DNA from: Allobosea sp. LC85
GTDB taxonomy: Bacteria > Pseudomonadota > Alphaproteobacteria > Rhizobiales > Beijerinckiaceae
Direction of reading: 5' to 3'
Length of the DNA: 64,000 nt
NCBI RefSeq assembly: GCF_000735605.1
Contig: NZ_JPKG01000058.1
Location: forward strand, 62,001 to 126,000
In this document: positions 51,190 to 59,274 of the stretch, piece after piece
Position numbering within the stretch: the stretch's first letter is position 1
Layout: each line of letters opens with the position of its first letter
Notes under the pieces: generated by a model
Databases searched by the model: none
What the model was told of the DNA's origin: nothing
The model's input: only the letters and a program-made list of their open reading frames with translations
Translations under genes and position numbers: made by a program

Positions 51190-51223
51190 GGCCCGCCGCG
51201 GGAGGACGCCGCGGGCCCTTTTT
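51190..51223 (+). terminator. Rho-independent terminator without an obvious gene
   Basis: GGCCCGC (51190-51196), 14-nt loop, GCGGGCC (51211-51217), then CTTTTT. No plus-strand gene is found before it, so it may end an unannotated small RNA starting in 50980-51180. Confidence 0.6.
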
Positions 51224-51288
51224 CGGCGTGCGCTGGTGACACGCCTATTCCTGCCCAGGTCATGCCTGCCGCGAGCTCATTCCTGCCG

Positions 51289-51504
51289 TTAGATCACCTG
51301 CCGCGGTGTCATTCCTGTCGTGGTGACCCTGCGTGCCTCGTAGGTAACGATAGCGGTCTTGAGCGCTTGCAGTTCGAGCATCTCCACCGCATTGGGCTTC
51401 GCATCTTCCAGCTGCCCGATGCGCTGGAGCGCATAGCGATAGTCCTCATGGCAGGTGATGCAGACGGTCGGTGTTTCCGGTCTGAGTTCGGTAACCGTGG
51501 TCAT
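51289..51504 (-). CDS. Small CxxC protein (71 aa)
   Basis: A 71-aa protein starting MTTVTELRPETPTVCITCHE and continuing YALQRIGQLEDAKPNAVEML. The single CxxC plus His (CITCHEDYRY) could hold a metal or haem, but there is no signal peptide and one CxxCH only. Start ATG 51504 follows GGGAGGGG. No family recognised. Confidence 0.62.
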   Translation of the reverse strand: MTTVTELRPETPTVCITCHEDYRYALQRIGQLEDAKPNAVEMLELQALKTAIVTYEARRVTTTGMTPRQVI

Positions 51505-51873
51505 CGGATTGCCCCTCCCGTGGCCTAAGCTCAACATTCGTCGCTGCTCGCCGGAAGGTCATTGGCGAAGCCAGTCGCTCAGCTAAGATTATCCGGCCAC
51601 GCAGACATTTACCATTGTTAATGTGTCGAGCCGAATGGCCTGAGATTCTGTCTGACCGGCATGGCTGCCTGGTCGCACCAGCCGGGCCCGGACTGTATGA
51701 CGAGCGATCGTGATGACCAGATTCTTCATCGACAGCGATGATGGCGCGCGAAGTCATTGATCGGCACGGGTTCGAGTTTCCCGCCCCGGAATCCGCGTTC
51801 TCGCGTCGATAGGTCTGCCCAAAATGTGGATAGCCGCCCTGACATGCGCATCGTCAGGGCGGCGGGGCGAACC

Positions 51874-52185
51874 TTACTCGATGATCTGAATGATCCTTCG
51901 CGTGCTGGGTTCGACCAGGACGGCGCGGTCATTGATCATAGTATACCGATACTGAGTCACGCCGACATCCGCGGGGAATGCATGCAGTTCGACGGCGGCC
52001 GGAAGAGTGGCGCCGACCGTGACAGATTCCTGGATCTTCACGGATTTCGGCTTCTCCTTCATGAAGTAGGATTTGATCTTGCCGGACTGCTCCGTCGTGA
52101 TTGTCGTTGTTGTCGTGGTCTGCGCCAATGCCGCGGAGCTCATCAGGGCGGCAGCGAATAGGCTCGTCAGGATTCGGTAGGTCAT
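51874..52185 (-). CDS. DUF1236 single-domain secreted protein
   Basis: A 103-aa protein with a signal peptide (LTSLFAAALMSSAALAQ), a Thr-rich stretch (TTTTTTITTEQ), then one DUF1236 unit: VTVGATLPAAVELHAFPADV followed by YRYTMINDRAVLVEPSTRRI. It is the single-unit relative of the triple-unit protein at 12550. Start ATG 52185 follows GGAGGAC. An EcfG-like promoter lies upstream. Function unknown. Confidence 0.88.
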   Translation of the reverse strand: MTYRILTSLFAAALMSSAALAQTTTTTTITTEQSGKIKSYFMKEKPKSVKIQESVTVGATLPAAVELHAFPADVGVTQYRYTMINDRAVLVEPSTRRIIQIIE

Positions 52186-52227
52186 GGACGTCCTCCGTCG
52201 GTGAGTGTCCTCCCCGGCCGCTTTCAA

Positions 52228-52252
52228 AACCCCCTGGCCTCGTGCTTGTTCC
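52228..52252 (-). promoter_or_regulatory. EcfG-like promoter for DUF1236 gene at 51874
   Basis: Minus strand GGAAC (52252-52248), 16-nt spacer, GGTT (52231-52228). The -10 is 43 nt before the ATG. Confidence 0.55.
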
Positions 52253-52526
52253 ACACTGGATTCAACCGAGCCATGACTCTCGGCGAACAGGGGTTGCGCC
52301 CCGGGGGACCGATCGGTTTAGCTCGTACCTCACTGAACTGGCCCGTTCCGAACGGAGTGCGGGCCTCTCTTTGTCGGGCGTGCCGACGCGTCGATCATAC
52401 CGTTGCGGTGGAGACTTTGCCGGGTTTGCCCCCGGGGCTGTGGTGCTTCGGTGGTGAAACGCGGTGGCGCGTCCCTCCCCTTTTGAGCCGACCGCCTGAT
52501 ATCTCGCCATAATCCCGGCCGGCCGG

Positions 52527-52820
52527 TCAGACGGCGGACCCCTCTCGTGGAGTGGCGGCATTCCGGATCTGCGACGGGGGAACTGGCGTGATCCACTGGC
52601 TTTTCAGTGTCAGTTTCGCTGCGAAAATGGGAGTGCCGTCCGCGTAGCGGATTCGTATATCGACCCCGAGGTTGTCATTGGCCTGGATATGCTCTGCGAT
52701 GATGTCACCGAGGCTCGAAAGCGCCGAAAGCCGCGCGGCGGCGTGGTCCTCAAGGTCTAAGCCTTCGTCGTCCACGACCAGTTCGGCGTTGATCTCGATG
52801 TCGAAAAAATACTGGGCCAT
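52527..52820 (-). CDS. DUF6894 family small protein (copy 2, intact)
   Basis: A 97-aa protein, MAQYFFDIEINAELVVDDEG then DLEDHAAARLSALSSLGDII and VDIRIRYADGTPIFAAKLTL. The N-terminal YFFD, acidic DDEG and helical AARLSAL are the DUF6894 pattern. Function unknown. It is the intact relative of two broken copies in the window (50688 and 21185). An EcfG-like site lies upstream. Confidence 0.85.
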   Translation of the reverse strand: MAQYFFDIEINAELVVDDEGLDLEDHAAARLSALSSLGDIIAEHIQANDNLGVDIRIRYADGTPIFAAKLTLKSQWITPVPPSQIRNAATPREGSAV

Positions 52821-52828
52821 GCAGTCTA

Positions 52829-52853
52829 AACAGCCGCGACGTCGGCAGGTTCC
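52829..52853 (-). promoter_or_regulatory. EcfG-like promoter for DUF6894 gene at 52527
   Basis: Minus strand GGAAC (52853-52849), 16-nt spacer, TGTT (52832-52829), one mismatch in the -10. Unusually close to the ATG (about 9 nt), implying a very short leader. Confidence 0.45.
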
Positions 52854-52982
52854 CGGCCGACTCAGCGCCTTTCAATGAGTTGCATTATGACAACAGTCAG
52901 CGCGGCTCCGGACCGGGTGGCATTTTGAGCCTTGCCTTGTTTTGATCCATTATAAAATTGTGAGCCTCGCAGGAGGAAGGCG

Positions 52983-53243
52983 ATGCCGTTTCGATCGATC
53001 GTTGCCACGCCAGAGGAACTCGCCCGGATTGCCGCGGCGTTCGAGGAAGCGTGGAATGACATCGAGGCAAGAATCGACCCATTGAGCGCCCCGGGCCAAC
53101 GCGAGCGTCTTGCCGCAATCGTCGCTGAATTGTGGGCGGACCACCCCCTTGATCTGGCGGCAGCGGCGGTCCGACGGTTCAATGAAACCGCGGCGAAACT
53201 GCCGAAAGCGCCAGTTATTCAAAAAGCGCCAAAAGACTCCTGA
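52983..53243 (+). CDS. Small hypothetical protein (86 aa)
   Basis: An 86-aa soluble helical protein: MPFRSIVATPEELARIAAAF then EEAWNDIEARIDPLSAPGQR and ERLAAIVAELWADHPLDLAA. The AGGAGGAAGG site before ATG 52983 is strong. The length and layout (EExARIAxAFExAWxxI) resemble small Hyphomicrobiales proteins of unknown function. It lies alone before the family B repeat. Confidence 0.72.
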   Translation: MPFRSIVATPEELARIAAAFEEAWNDIEARIDPLSAPGQRERLAAIVAELWADHPLDLAAAAVRRFNETAAKLPKAPVIQKAPKDS

Positions 53244-53342
53244 GCGAGTGAAAAAACGAGCCTCGCCGCGGAACCGCGGGTTTCGCCACGGGTTTGCTAT
53301 TGGCGTGTTGGCGTCGTCCCACATCCGGCGCCGTCACGGCTA

Positions 53343-53455
53343 AGAGCAAGCTGCGAAAAAGTGGCAACGGTTTTTCGCATAGAGCTTGCTCTAAACTATT
53401 AGTGTCGATCACGTTTTCTGCGTTTGGACGATTTCGTCCAAACGCAGCGTGATCT
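53343..53455. repeat. Family B intergenic repeat, copy 2, with extra hairpin
   Basis: The first part is a strong hairpin: AGAGCAAGCT plus GCGAAAAA pairs with TTTTTCGC plus AGCTTGCTCT around a 10-nt loop. The second part (53384-53455) matches copy 1 at 14301: GCTCTAAACTAT, then GCGTTTGGACG / CGTCCAAACGC with outer arms GATCACG / CGTGATC. Confidence 0.88.
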
Positions 53456-53626
53456 ACGAAGCCCCGCCGCACTACCCTCCCCCGGGAACGGCGGGGCGAC
53501 TGGTCGTGACCTCGTTTGCTTCCCGATCATGAGCATGGCCGCTGGGCAAGGCGAACGCGGTCACCCCGGCAGCTTGTGGTCGATTGCCATTCCCCGTTTG
53601 GGCCGACTGACGCCTTGGCTTCGCAG

Positions 53627-53658
53627 GCGAACCCTTCAGATTGCGAACCCTTCAGACT
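53627..53658. repeat. 16-bp tandem duplication (x2)
   Basis: GCGAACCCTTCAGATT followed by GCGAACCCTTCAGACT, overlapping the 3' end of the HD-domain gene on the minus strand. Confidence 0.88.
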
Positions 53659-54092
53659 GGAGGCGGAGTCTCGTTGAGTGTGCGAAGGCCCGCGGCATAC
53701 TTCCGGCTCAATCGGCTGCGGTCCGGAACCTGCGCCAGGCGCGTTTCGGCCATATTGTCGAGAAGGTCGGCGTATTTCACGAAACGGGCCTGCGGGTGGC
53801 TGGCGGCACGGCGCACGAAGGCGATGTAATCCTCGCCCTCTCGTCGGGTGAGCGCGTCTATCGCCGTCACCACCTGATCAGGAAAGCCTTCTCGACGCAG
53901 GTCATCCAACGTCCAGTCGGAATCTTCGACGACATCATGGAGCGCGGCGATGATCGCGTGTTGTTCCTGGCCGGCGGAGAGGAACCGGGCCATCAGGCGC
54001 ATCGGGTGCGCGATGTACGGTTCGCCGGCCTTGTCCTTCTGGCCTTCATGGGCTTTCGCGGCGATCTCGATTGCTCGGTCCAGCGTGCTCAC
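53652..54092 (-). CDS. HD-domain phosphohydrolase ((p)ppGpp hydrolase / MESH1-like)
   Basis: A 146-aa protein matching the hydrolase part of RelA/SpoT and the small alarmone hydrolases: AIEIAAKAHEGQKDKAGEPY, then IAHPMRLMARF and the HD pair in AIIAALHDVVEDSDWTLDDL (His-Asp) near residue 51, with VKYADLLDNMAE near 105. It probably removes the 3'-pyrophosphate of (p)ppGpp or acts on a related nucleotide. No synthetase domain is present. Start ATG 54092. Its last codons overlap a 16-bp tandem duplication. Confidence 0.88.
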   Translation of the reverse strand: MSTLDRAIEIAAKAHEGQKDKAGEPYIAHPMRLMARFLSAGQEQHAIIAALHDVVEDSDWTLDDLRREGFPDQVVTAIDALTRREGEDYIAFVRRAASHPQARFVKYADLLDNMAETRLAQVPDRSRLSRKYAAGLRTLNETPPPV

Positions 54093-54160
54093 CCGTCGCC
54101 TCCCGTTCTTGGTCGCCCGGAGCCGTTCAACCGTTTACCCGGCGGGCCGGAGCGCATTCC

Positions 54161-54346
54161 GCCCCTTCTCAGTTGCGATCTTGCGACCACCCTCTGCAGC
54201 CTGCCCCAGAGGTTCATGACGAAGCGGGCCATCGGCTTTCGCAATGGCGCAATGTCTGCCGAGACCAGCAACAGGCCGAGCGGCAGCATCCAGAGTCCAA
54301 ACCCGGGCAAAACCGAGAAGTTGCCGTCGAGAACGATAATTGTCTG
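54161..54346 (-). pseudogene. Remnant of a duplicated small membrane-protein gene
   Basis: Reads LPGFGLWMLPLGLLLVSADI then APLRKPMARFV and NLWGRLQR, almost identical to residues 55-100 of the intact protein at 56083 (VLGLWMLPLGLLLISADIAP). The first half of the gene is replaced by unrelated sequence, three residues (HAS) are deleted before MNLWG, and the end diverges into RSQLRRG. Confidence 0.8.
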
Positions 54347-54596
54347 AAAAATTGCCAGTTCCCGTCAAGCGCTGGATTGATGCTCCAACCTCTGTGACCA
54401 CGAACGGCATGGGCTTCATCACCGGCGGAATCTTCCGAATAGGATCGGACAGGGCGCTGCGTGGTGAGGCAAACAAGCCACGCGTACGCGGAATACTCCG
54501 GCCACGTCCGTGAGCGCCGGCTCTGTGCTTGACCGAGACGGGCAGGCAAACCTAAGTGGCTGCTCGATCGTGCAGACAGGTTGCGGGTGTTGAGAG

Positions 54597-55952
54597 ATGA
54601 GTTGGGGCGACCACAATCCTCACGCGAATATCTGCACGACGCTTGCCGCAAACGACCGTTCCAATACGCCGTCGCGTTTGAGACGCGCAGCGATTCCCGC
54701 CACTGCGGTCCTTCTCGGCGCGCTTCTGGGCGGTTGCGCAGGGGATGTCCGCGGCGTGCTTGCGCCGGTGGCCTCGACCGCGCCCGGGACCAGCAAGGTC
54801 ACGATGCTGGTCGCGACGACGCGTTCGCCCGATGAGGATGCGGGCGTGCTGTTTTCAGGAGAGCGTGGCAAGCCCGGCTTCGCGGAGATCACCGTCTCGC
54901 TGCCGCCGGATGCGCGACGCAAGATCGGCGAGGTGCAGTGGCCGAGCAAACTGCCTGGCGACCCCGCGACCGAGTTCGTGACGCTCAAGGTCGACAAGAT
55001 CGACCGCACCGAGGCGATCGCACGCTTCCACAAGGCCGTACAGAAAGTGCCCAAGCGGCGCGTGATGGTCTTCATCCACGGCTTCAACAACCGCTTCGAG
55101 GATGCGGTCTACCGCTTCGCCCAGATCGTCCACGATTCCAACGCCGAGGTCGTGCCGATCCTGTTCACCTGGCCCTCGCGCGGCTCGCTCTTCGCCTATG
55201 GCTATGACCGCGAGAGCGGCAACTATTCGCGGCAGGCGCTCGAAAACCTGTTCCAGGCGCTGGCCAAGGACCCGGCGGTCGGCGAGGTCTCGGTGCTGGC
55301 CCACTCGATGGGCAACTGGGTGACGCTCGAGGCATTGCGCCAGATGGCGATCCGCAACGGCCGGATCGCGCCGAAGATCGCCAATGTCATGCTGGCCGCG
55401 CCCGATGTCGATATCGACGTCTTCCGCAACCAGATCGCCGAGATGGACGGCAAGCGGCCGCGCTTCACGGTGTTCGTGTCGCAGGATGACAAGGCGCTCG
55501 CGGTGTCGCGCCGTGTCTGGGGCAGCACCGCGCGGCTGGGCGCCATCGACCCCGACGCGGAACCCTATCGCAGCCAGCTCGCGGCGGCCGACATCACCGT
55601 TCTCAACCTAACCAAGCTGCGCACCGGCGACAGCCTGAACCACGGCAAATTCGCCGAGAGCCCCGAGGTGGTGAAGCTGATCGGAACGCGCCTGGTCGCA
55701 GGGCAGCCGATCACCGATTCCCGGGTGGGCCTCGGCGAACGCCTGATGCAGGTTACAGCCGGAACGGCCGCTGCCGTGGGCACGGCAGCCGGGCTGGCGA
55801 TCTCGGCGCCGATCGCGGTGATCGATCCCAACACCCGGCGCAACTTCAACGACAAGGTCGAACAGGTCGGGCACTCGATCGGCGATGCAACGGAAGCGAC
55901 GAGCCACGCGATTACCGCGCCGCTGGAGAACGCGGGACTGGCAACGCGCTAG
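54597..55952 (+). CDS. DUF900 family alpha/beta hydrolase lipoprotein
   Basis: A 451-aa protein. A hydrophobic segment and lipobox (ATAVLLGALLGGC, Cys near residue 47) suggest a lipoprotein. The alpha/beta hydrolase domain (about 150-300) carries VMVFIHGFNNRFEDAVYRFA (oxyanion region) and the nucleophile elbow VLAHSMGNW, with FTWPSRGSLFAYGYDRES typical of DUF900 ('FxWPSxG'). The C-terminal quarter is a Gly/Ala-rich helical tail. Relatives are esterase-like envelope proteins of unknown substrate. The N-terminal region before the lipobox is unusually long, so the true start may be internal. Confidence 0.85.
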   Translation: MSWGDHNPHANICTTLAANDRSNTPSRLRRAAIPATAVLLGALLGGCAGDVRGVLAPVASTAPGTSKVTMLVATTRSPDEDAGVLFSGERGKPGFAEITVSLPPDARRKIGEVQWPSKLPGDPATEFVTLKVDKIDRTEAIARFHKAVQKVPKRRVMVFIHGFNNRFEDAVYRFAQIVHDSNAEVVPILFTWPSRGSLFAYGYDRESGNYSRQALENLFQALAKDPAVGEVSVLAHSMGNWVTLEALRQMAIRNGRIAPKIANVMLAAPDVDIDVFRNQIAEMDGKRPRFTVFVSQDDKALAVSRRVWGSTARLGAIDPDAEPYRSQLAAADITVLNLTKLRTGDSLNHGKFAESPEVVKLIGTRLVAGQPITDSRVGLGERLMQVTAGTAAAVGTAAGLAISAPIAVIDPNTRRNFNDKVEQVGHSIGDATEATSHAITAPLENAGLATR

Positions 55953-56082
55953 ATCGGGGCAGGCCACATCTTGCGCACGCGTTCGCGTCAAAGCCTGACA
56001 ATAATCAGCGCACCCTGATGTGAAGCGAAGTCCTCTCGCTGCCGGTAGCGTGCCATAACCGCGTTCGAATGTCCGCCGCTTC

Positions 56083-56394
56083 TCAGTTGCGGCGGTGCCA
56101 CCACCTCTGCAGCCTGCCCCAGAGGTTCATGGAGGCGTGGACGAAGCGGGCCATCGGCTTTCGCAATGGCGCAATGTCTGCCGAGATCAGCAACAGGCCG
56201 AGCGGCAGCATCCAGAGTCCAAGCACGGGCAGAAGCGAGAAGACGCCGCCGAGAATGAGGAGAAGGCCCACGGGTATTCGCGCCCAACGCGATGCGGGAT
56301 GCCGCAGCCACCGCAACGTCGATGCAAGCCCCTTTGGAACCTCCCGCTCGATGCGCTTGAAGGCCACTCGGAGTTCGTGCTGTCCCTTGTTCAT
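56083..56394 (-). CDS. Small membrane protein, two transmembrane helices (103 aa)
   Basis: A 103-aa protein: a basic N-terminus (RVAFKRIEREVPKGLASTLR), two hydrophobic helices (RIPVGLLLILGGVFSLLPVL and WMLPLGLLLISADIAPL), and a basic C-terminus (MNLWGRLQRWWHRRN). The two-helix hairpin between positive ends resembles the PGPGW-type family. Start ATG 56394 fits better than 56463. A decayed paralogue lies at 54161-54346. Confidence 0.72.
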   Translation of the reverse strand: MNKGQHELRVAFKRIEREVPKGLASTLRWLRHPASRWARIPVGLLLILGGVFSLLPVLGLWMLPLGLLLISADIAPLRKPMARFVHASMNLWGRLQRWWHRRN

Positions 56395-56598
56395 CGTCTC
56401 TGCCGATCGAGGTCGTCGGACAACGCGTGGGCCAACGATTGGTTCGTCGCGCCTGCCCGGCAACGAGGCCCTTCGGAAGCCGTCGGGCCGGCATCGGGAT
56501 CGACGGAGCCATCGAGGTCCGTCTTCAGCTCCATCCGGGACGAGCGAACCGCTTGTTTCCGCCCACCGTCCCTGCGCCCTTCACGAGATGGTTCAGCC

Positions 56599-56628
56599 GG
56601 CTAGGTTTGGGTCGGCTAGGTTTGGGCC
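56599..56628. repeat. 15-bp tandem duplication (x2)
   Basis: CGGCTAGGTTTGGGT then CGGCTAGGTTTGGGC, one mismatch, just downstream of the small lipoprotein gene at 56658. Confidence 0.88.
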
Positions 56629-56657
56629 GGATCGCATGATCCGGCCCAAGGCAAGCA

Positions 56658-56879
56658 TCAGTTACCGCCGGGCGCGCCGAGACGATAAGCTCTCTGCAAC
56701 TGCTGGGGGGTTGAAGGATAGAGCGTCTGGCATTCACTCCAGTAGCCGGATTTGGGCGCCCGGTTATTGGGGTCGGCGCAGATCGTGGCGAGTTGCTGAG
56801 CCCGTGATTGCGAGCTCTGGCAGCCCGACAGGATCAATCCGATCGATAACGCAATGCCGGTCATGGCACAGGTCTTCAT
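56658..56879 (-). CDS. Small lipoprotein (73 aa)
   Basis: A 73-aa lipoprotein: MKTCAMTGIALSIGLILSGC is a signal peptide with lipobox LSGC. The mature part, QSSQSRAQQLATICADPNNR then SGYWSECQTLYPSTPQQLQ, has two Cys that could pair. GGGAAGATGTC precedes the ATG. Function unknown. Confidence 0.8.
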   Translation of the reverse strand: MKTCAMTGIALSIGLILSGCQSSQSRAQQLATICADPNNRAPKSGYWSECQTLYPSTPQQLQRAYRLGAPGGN

Positions 56880-57000
56880 GACATCTTCCCTTGATGGAGG
56901 TTCTGGCCTTGATTGAGCTTCTGGCGCTCGCCAGCCTGATGGAGGGAAACAGGCGCCCCCGAGCGGGGGCGCCGGCCTGGTTGCTTTCTTTCGCCAGCGG

Positions 57001-58803
57001 TCAGTCCGACCGGCCCTTCGTGTTCTTGATCTGCTCGATGACCTGGTCGAGGTTGTAGCTCGCCGGGTCCTGCATCGGCGGGAACTCCTTGTAGGAGAGA
57101 AGTTCCTTCATCCACAGCGCCTGGCCGATCGGCAGCATGTTCCAATCGTAGATATAGGCGGTGGAGGGGGAGCCGATGGTACCGCCCATGCCCATGAGCG
57201 TCTTGTATTGCGACCCGATCGAGGTCTCGAAGGGATCGCGCTTGATGTTGACGACCTGGGCCCAGTGGAAGGGCAGCACGCCCGAGATGAAGCCGGCAGG
57301 CGAGTCGGACACCATCGCGAAGTAGATCTTCCAGTTCTTGTAGCGGACCGCCGACGGTTCCTTGCCCGAATAGTAGAAGAACGTATCGCGTGCCGATTTT
57401 TCCGAACGCCCAAGAAGGTATTCGACCTGGTCGACGCCATCGAGCTTGGTCTTGACGATGCCGGGATAGCTGCCCGCCATGATGCGCTGGTTCAGCGCAT
57501 TGCCCTTGTCTCCGCCCGCGAGGTTGACGAGCGTCGGCAGCCAGTCGAGCGACGCGAAGATGTCATTCTTGATCGTGCCCGGCCGGATGCCACCGGCAGG
57601 CCAGCGCACGAGCGCAGGCGCGCGCATGCCGCCCTCCCAGGTGCTCAGCTTGCCGCCCTTGAAGGGGGTGGTGCCGCCATCCGGGAAGGTGATCGTCTCG
57701 GCGCCGTTGTCGGTGGTGAAGACGACGATCGTGTTGTCGAGCTGGCCCATGTCCTGCAGCTTCTTGAGCACGACGCCGATATTGTCATCCATCTGCTTCA
57801 TGCCGGCTTCGTTGAGGCCCCAGTCCTTGCCGCCGGGCTCGCCGATCATCGCCTCGTATTTCGGCGACAGAACCGTCGTGACATGCATGCGCGCCGGGTT
57901 GTACCAGGCGAAGAACGGCTTGTTGGTCCGCCTTGGGTCATTGCGCTCGAGGAAGTCGACGACCTTGGCAGAGATTTCCTCGTCCACCGTCTTCGACCGT
58001 TCCAGCGTCAGCGGGCCTTCGTCCCGGCATGTCTGATTGGCCCCGGTGCCATTGGACGAGGTGCAGAACAGCACGGGACGCGGCGGCGTCAGGCAGGTCG
58101 TCGTTCTTGGATCGACCGCGCCGGGAACCGGCGGAAGACCCGGGATCGCCGTGTTCAGGCACGGCGGAGCAACGGTCTGCTGGGTCGAGTTCCTGTTGAT
58201 GTCGGGGAAGCTCACGCCCTGCATCGCGTCGAGGTGATAGAGATAGCCCCAGAATTCCTGGAAGCCGTGCGCGGTCGGCAGCGCGTCGGTGTGGTCGCCG
58301 AGATGGTTCTTGCCGAACTCTCCGGTGTTGTAGCCGAGGTCGAGCAGGAATTTGGCAAGCGCCGGGGTTCCGGGCCGCAGATAGGACGGGCTGCCCGGCA
58401 GTTGCGGCGGGATCATTCCCGTCCGCAAGGGGTGCATGCCGGTGAAGAAGGCATTGCGGCCGGCCGTGCAGCTCTGCTCGGCGTAGTAATGCGTGAAGAG
58501 CGCACCCTCCTGCCCGATCCGGTCGATATTGGGCGTCTCCCCGACCATCAGGCCGCGGTGGTAGATGCTCGGCTGCATGATGCCGATGTCGTCGCCCATG
58601 ATGAACAGGATGTTCGGGCGGGATTGCGCCGGGGACGGCGCTTGTGCCGGGGCCTGCCCGCAGGCCGGCGTCACGGCCGCAGCACCGATCAACGCAGTGG
58701 CGCCGAGCAGGGCTGCGCGGGTTCGCCCCTGCCAGCCATGGAATGCTCGCTGCAAGTAATTTTTGACCTCTGCAAGTCCACTCATCTCGCCATTGGATGT
58801 CAT
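57001..58803 (-). CDS. Arylsulfatase (type I sulfatase)
   Basis: A 600-aa secreted sulfatase. RPNILFIMGDDIGIMQP holds the metal-binding Asp pair. CTAGRNAFFTG is the sulfatase signature in which Cys becomes formylglycine (C-x-A-x-R form). VVFTTDNGAETITFPDGG near residue 320 and GGKLSTWEGGMRAPALVRW are conserved. The N-terminus has a hydrophobic export segment (AALLGATALIGAAAVTPACG). It hydrolyses sulfate esters, supplying sulfate. The start is uncertain among ATGs at 58818, 58809 and 58803; 58803 has GGAG six bases ahead. The maturation enzyme is not encoded nearby. Confidence 0.92.
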   Translation of the reverse strand: MTSNGEMSGLAEVKNYLQRAFHGWQGRTRAALLGATALIGAAAVTPACGQAPAQAPSPAQSRPNILFIMGDDIGIMQPSIYHRGLMVGETPNIDRIGQEGALFTHYYAEQSCTAGRNAFFTGMHPLRTGMIPPQLPGSPSYLRPGTPALAKFLLDLGYNTGEFGKNHLGDHTDALPTAHGFQEFWGYLYHLDAMQGVSFPDINRNSTQQTVAPPCLNTAIPGLPPVPGAVDPRTTTCLTPPRPVLFCTSSNGTGANQTCRDEGPLTLERSKTVDEEISAKVVDFLERNDPRRTNKPFFAWYNPARMHVTTVLSPKYEAMIGEPGGKDWGLNEAGMKQMDDNIGVVLKKLQDMGQLDNTIVVFTTDNGAETITFPDGGTTPFKGGKLSTWEGGMRAPALVRWPAGGIRPGTIKNDIFASLDWLPTLVNLAGGDKGNALNQRIMAGSYPGIVKTKLDGVDQVEYLLGRSEKSARDTFFYYSGKEPSAVRYKNWKIYFAMVSDSPAGFISGVLPFHWAQVVNIKRDPFETSIGSQYKTLMGMGGTIGSPSTAYIYDWNMLPIGQALWMKELLSYKEFPPMQDPASYNLDQVIEQIKNTKGRSD

Positions 58804-58887
58804 TTTCATCTCCAACATTTGCTTGGGATAAGATCTTGCGCATTGAAGATCTTTCCGAAACACGGCAAACAACCACGTCGGATCAGC

Positions 58888-59001
58888 ATGAGGGCTGAAC
58901 CGCCGAATGATGCATTGGATTTTGAATTCGACTGCGTAGATCTGAGCAGCTGGCCGGAGTATTGGCGGGCAATCGCCTCAAATGATATTGAAACGATGTA
59001 G
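58888..59001 (+). CDS. Possible small acidic protein (37 aa)
   Basis: A 37-codon frame divergent from the sulfatase: MRAEPPNDALDFEFDCVDLS then SWPEYWRAIASNDIETM. The acidic, aromatic-rich composition looks like protein, but only a weak ribosome site (GATCAG) precedes it. It could also be the 5' end of a lost gene. Confidence 0.3.
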   Translation: MRAEPPNDALDFEFDCVDLSSWPEYWRAIASNDIETM

Positions 59002-59274
59002 CGACCAACTACTCGACGACTATATATGCTGCTCTGGCTTCGATGTGAAACGAATTCGAATGCTGGAGAACGGCGACCGCGTTGGGACATTGAACGCGGC
59101 CGGGAGCAAGCGACCGCTCGGGGTGCTCCGAAGGGCGCTTCGTCGATCGGGTCAGGCCAGTCGTGATGTCCGCCCTGTGCCCCGCGCGCAGACGTTCAAT
59201 CCGACGGATCGGCACGCCAGGCAGCCCGCCCCTTGCCGCGCCCTCCCCGCAGCATGCGATGTGAGACGAGCCCA

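Noticed and set aside
57208-59001. Long plus-strand open frame (597 codons) opposite the sulfatase
   Set aside because: It is antisense to a clear sulfatase, has no domain, and its composition is typical of the reverse strand of GC-rich genes. Only its last 37 codons lie outside the sulfatase.
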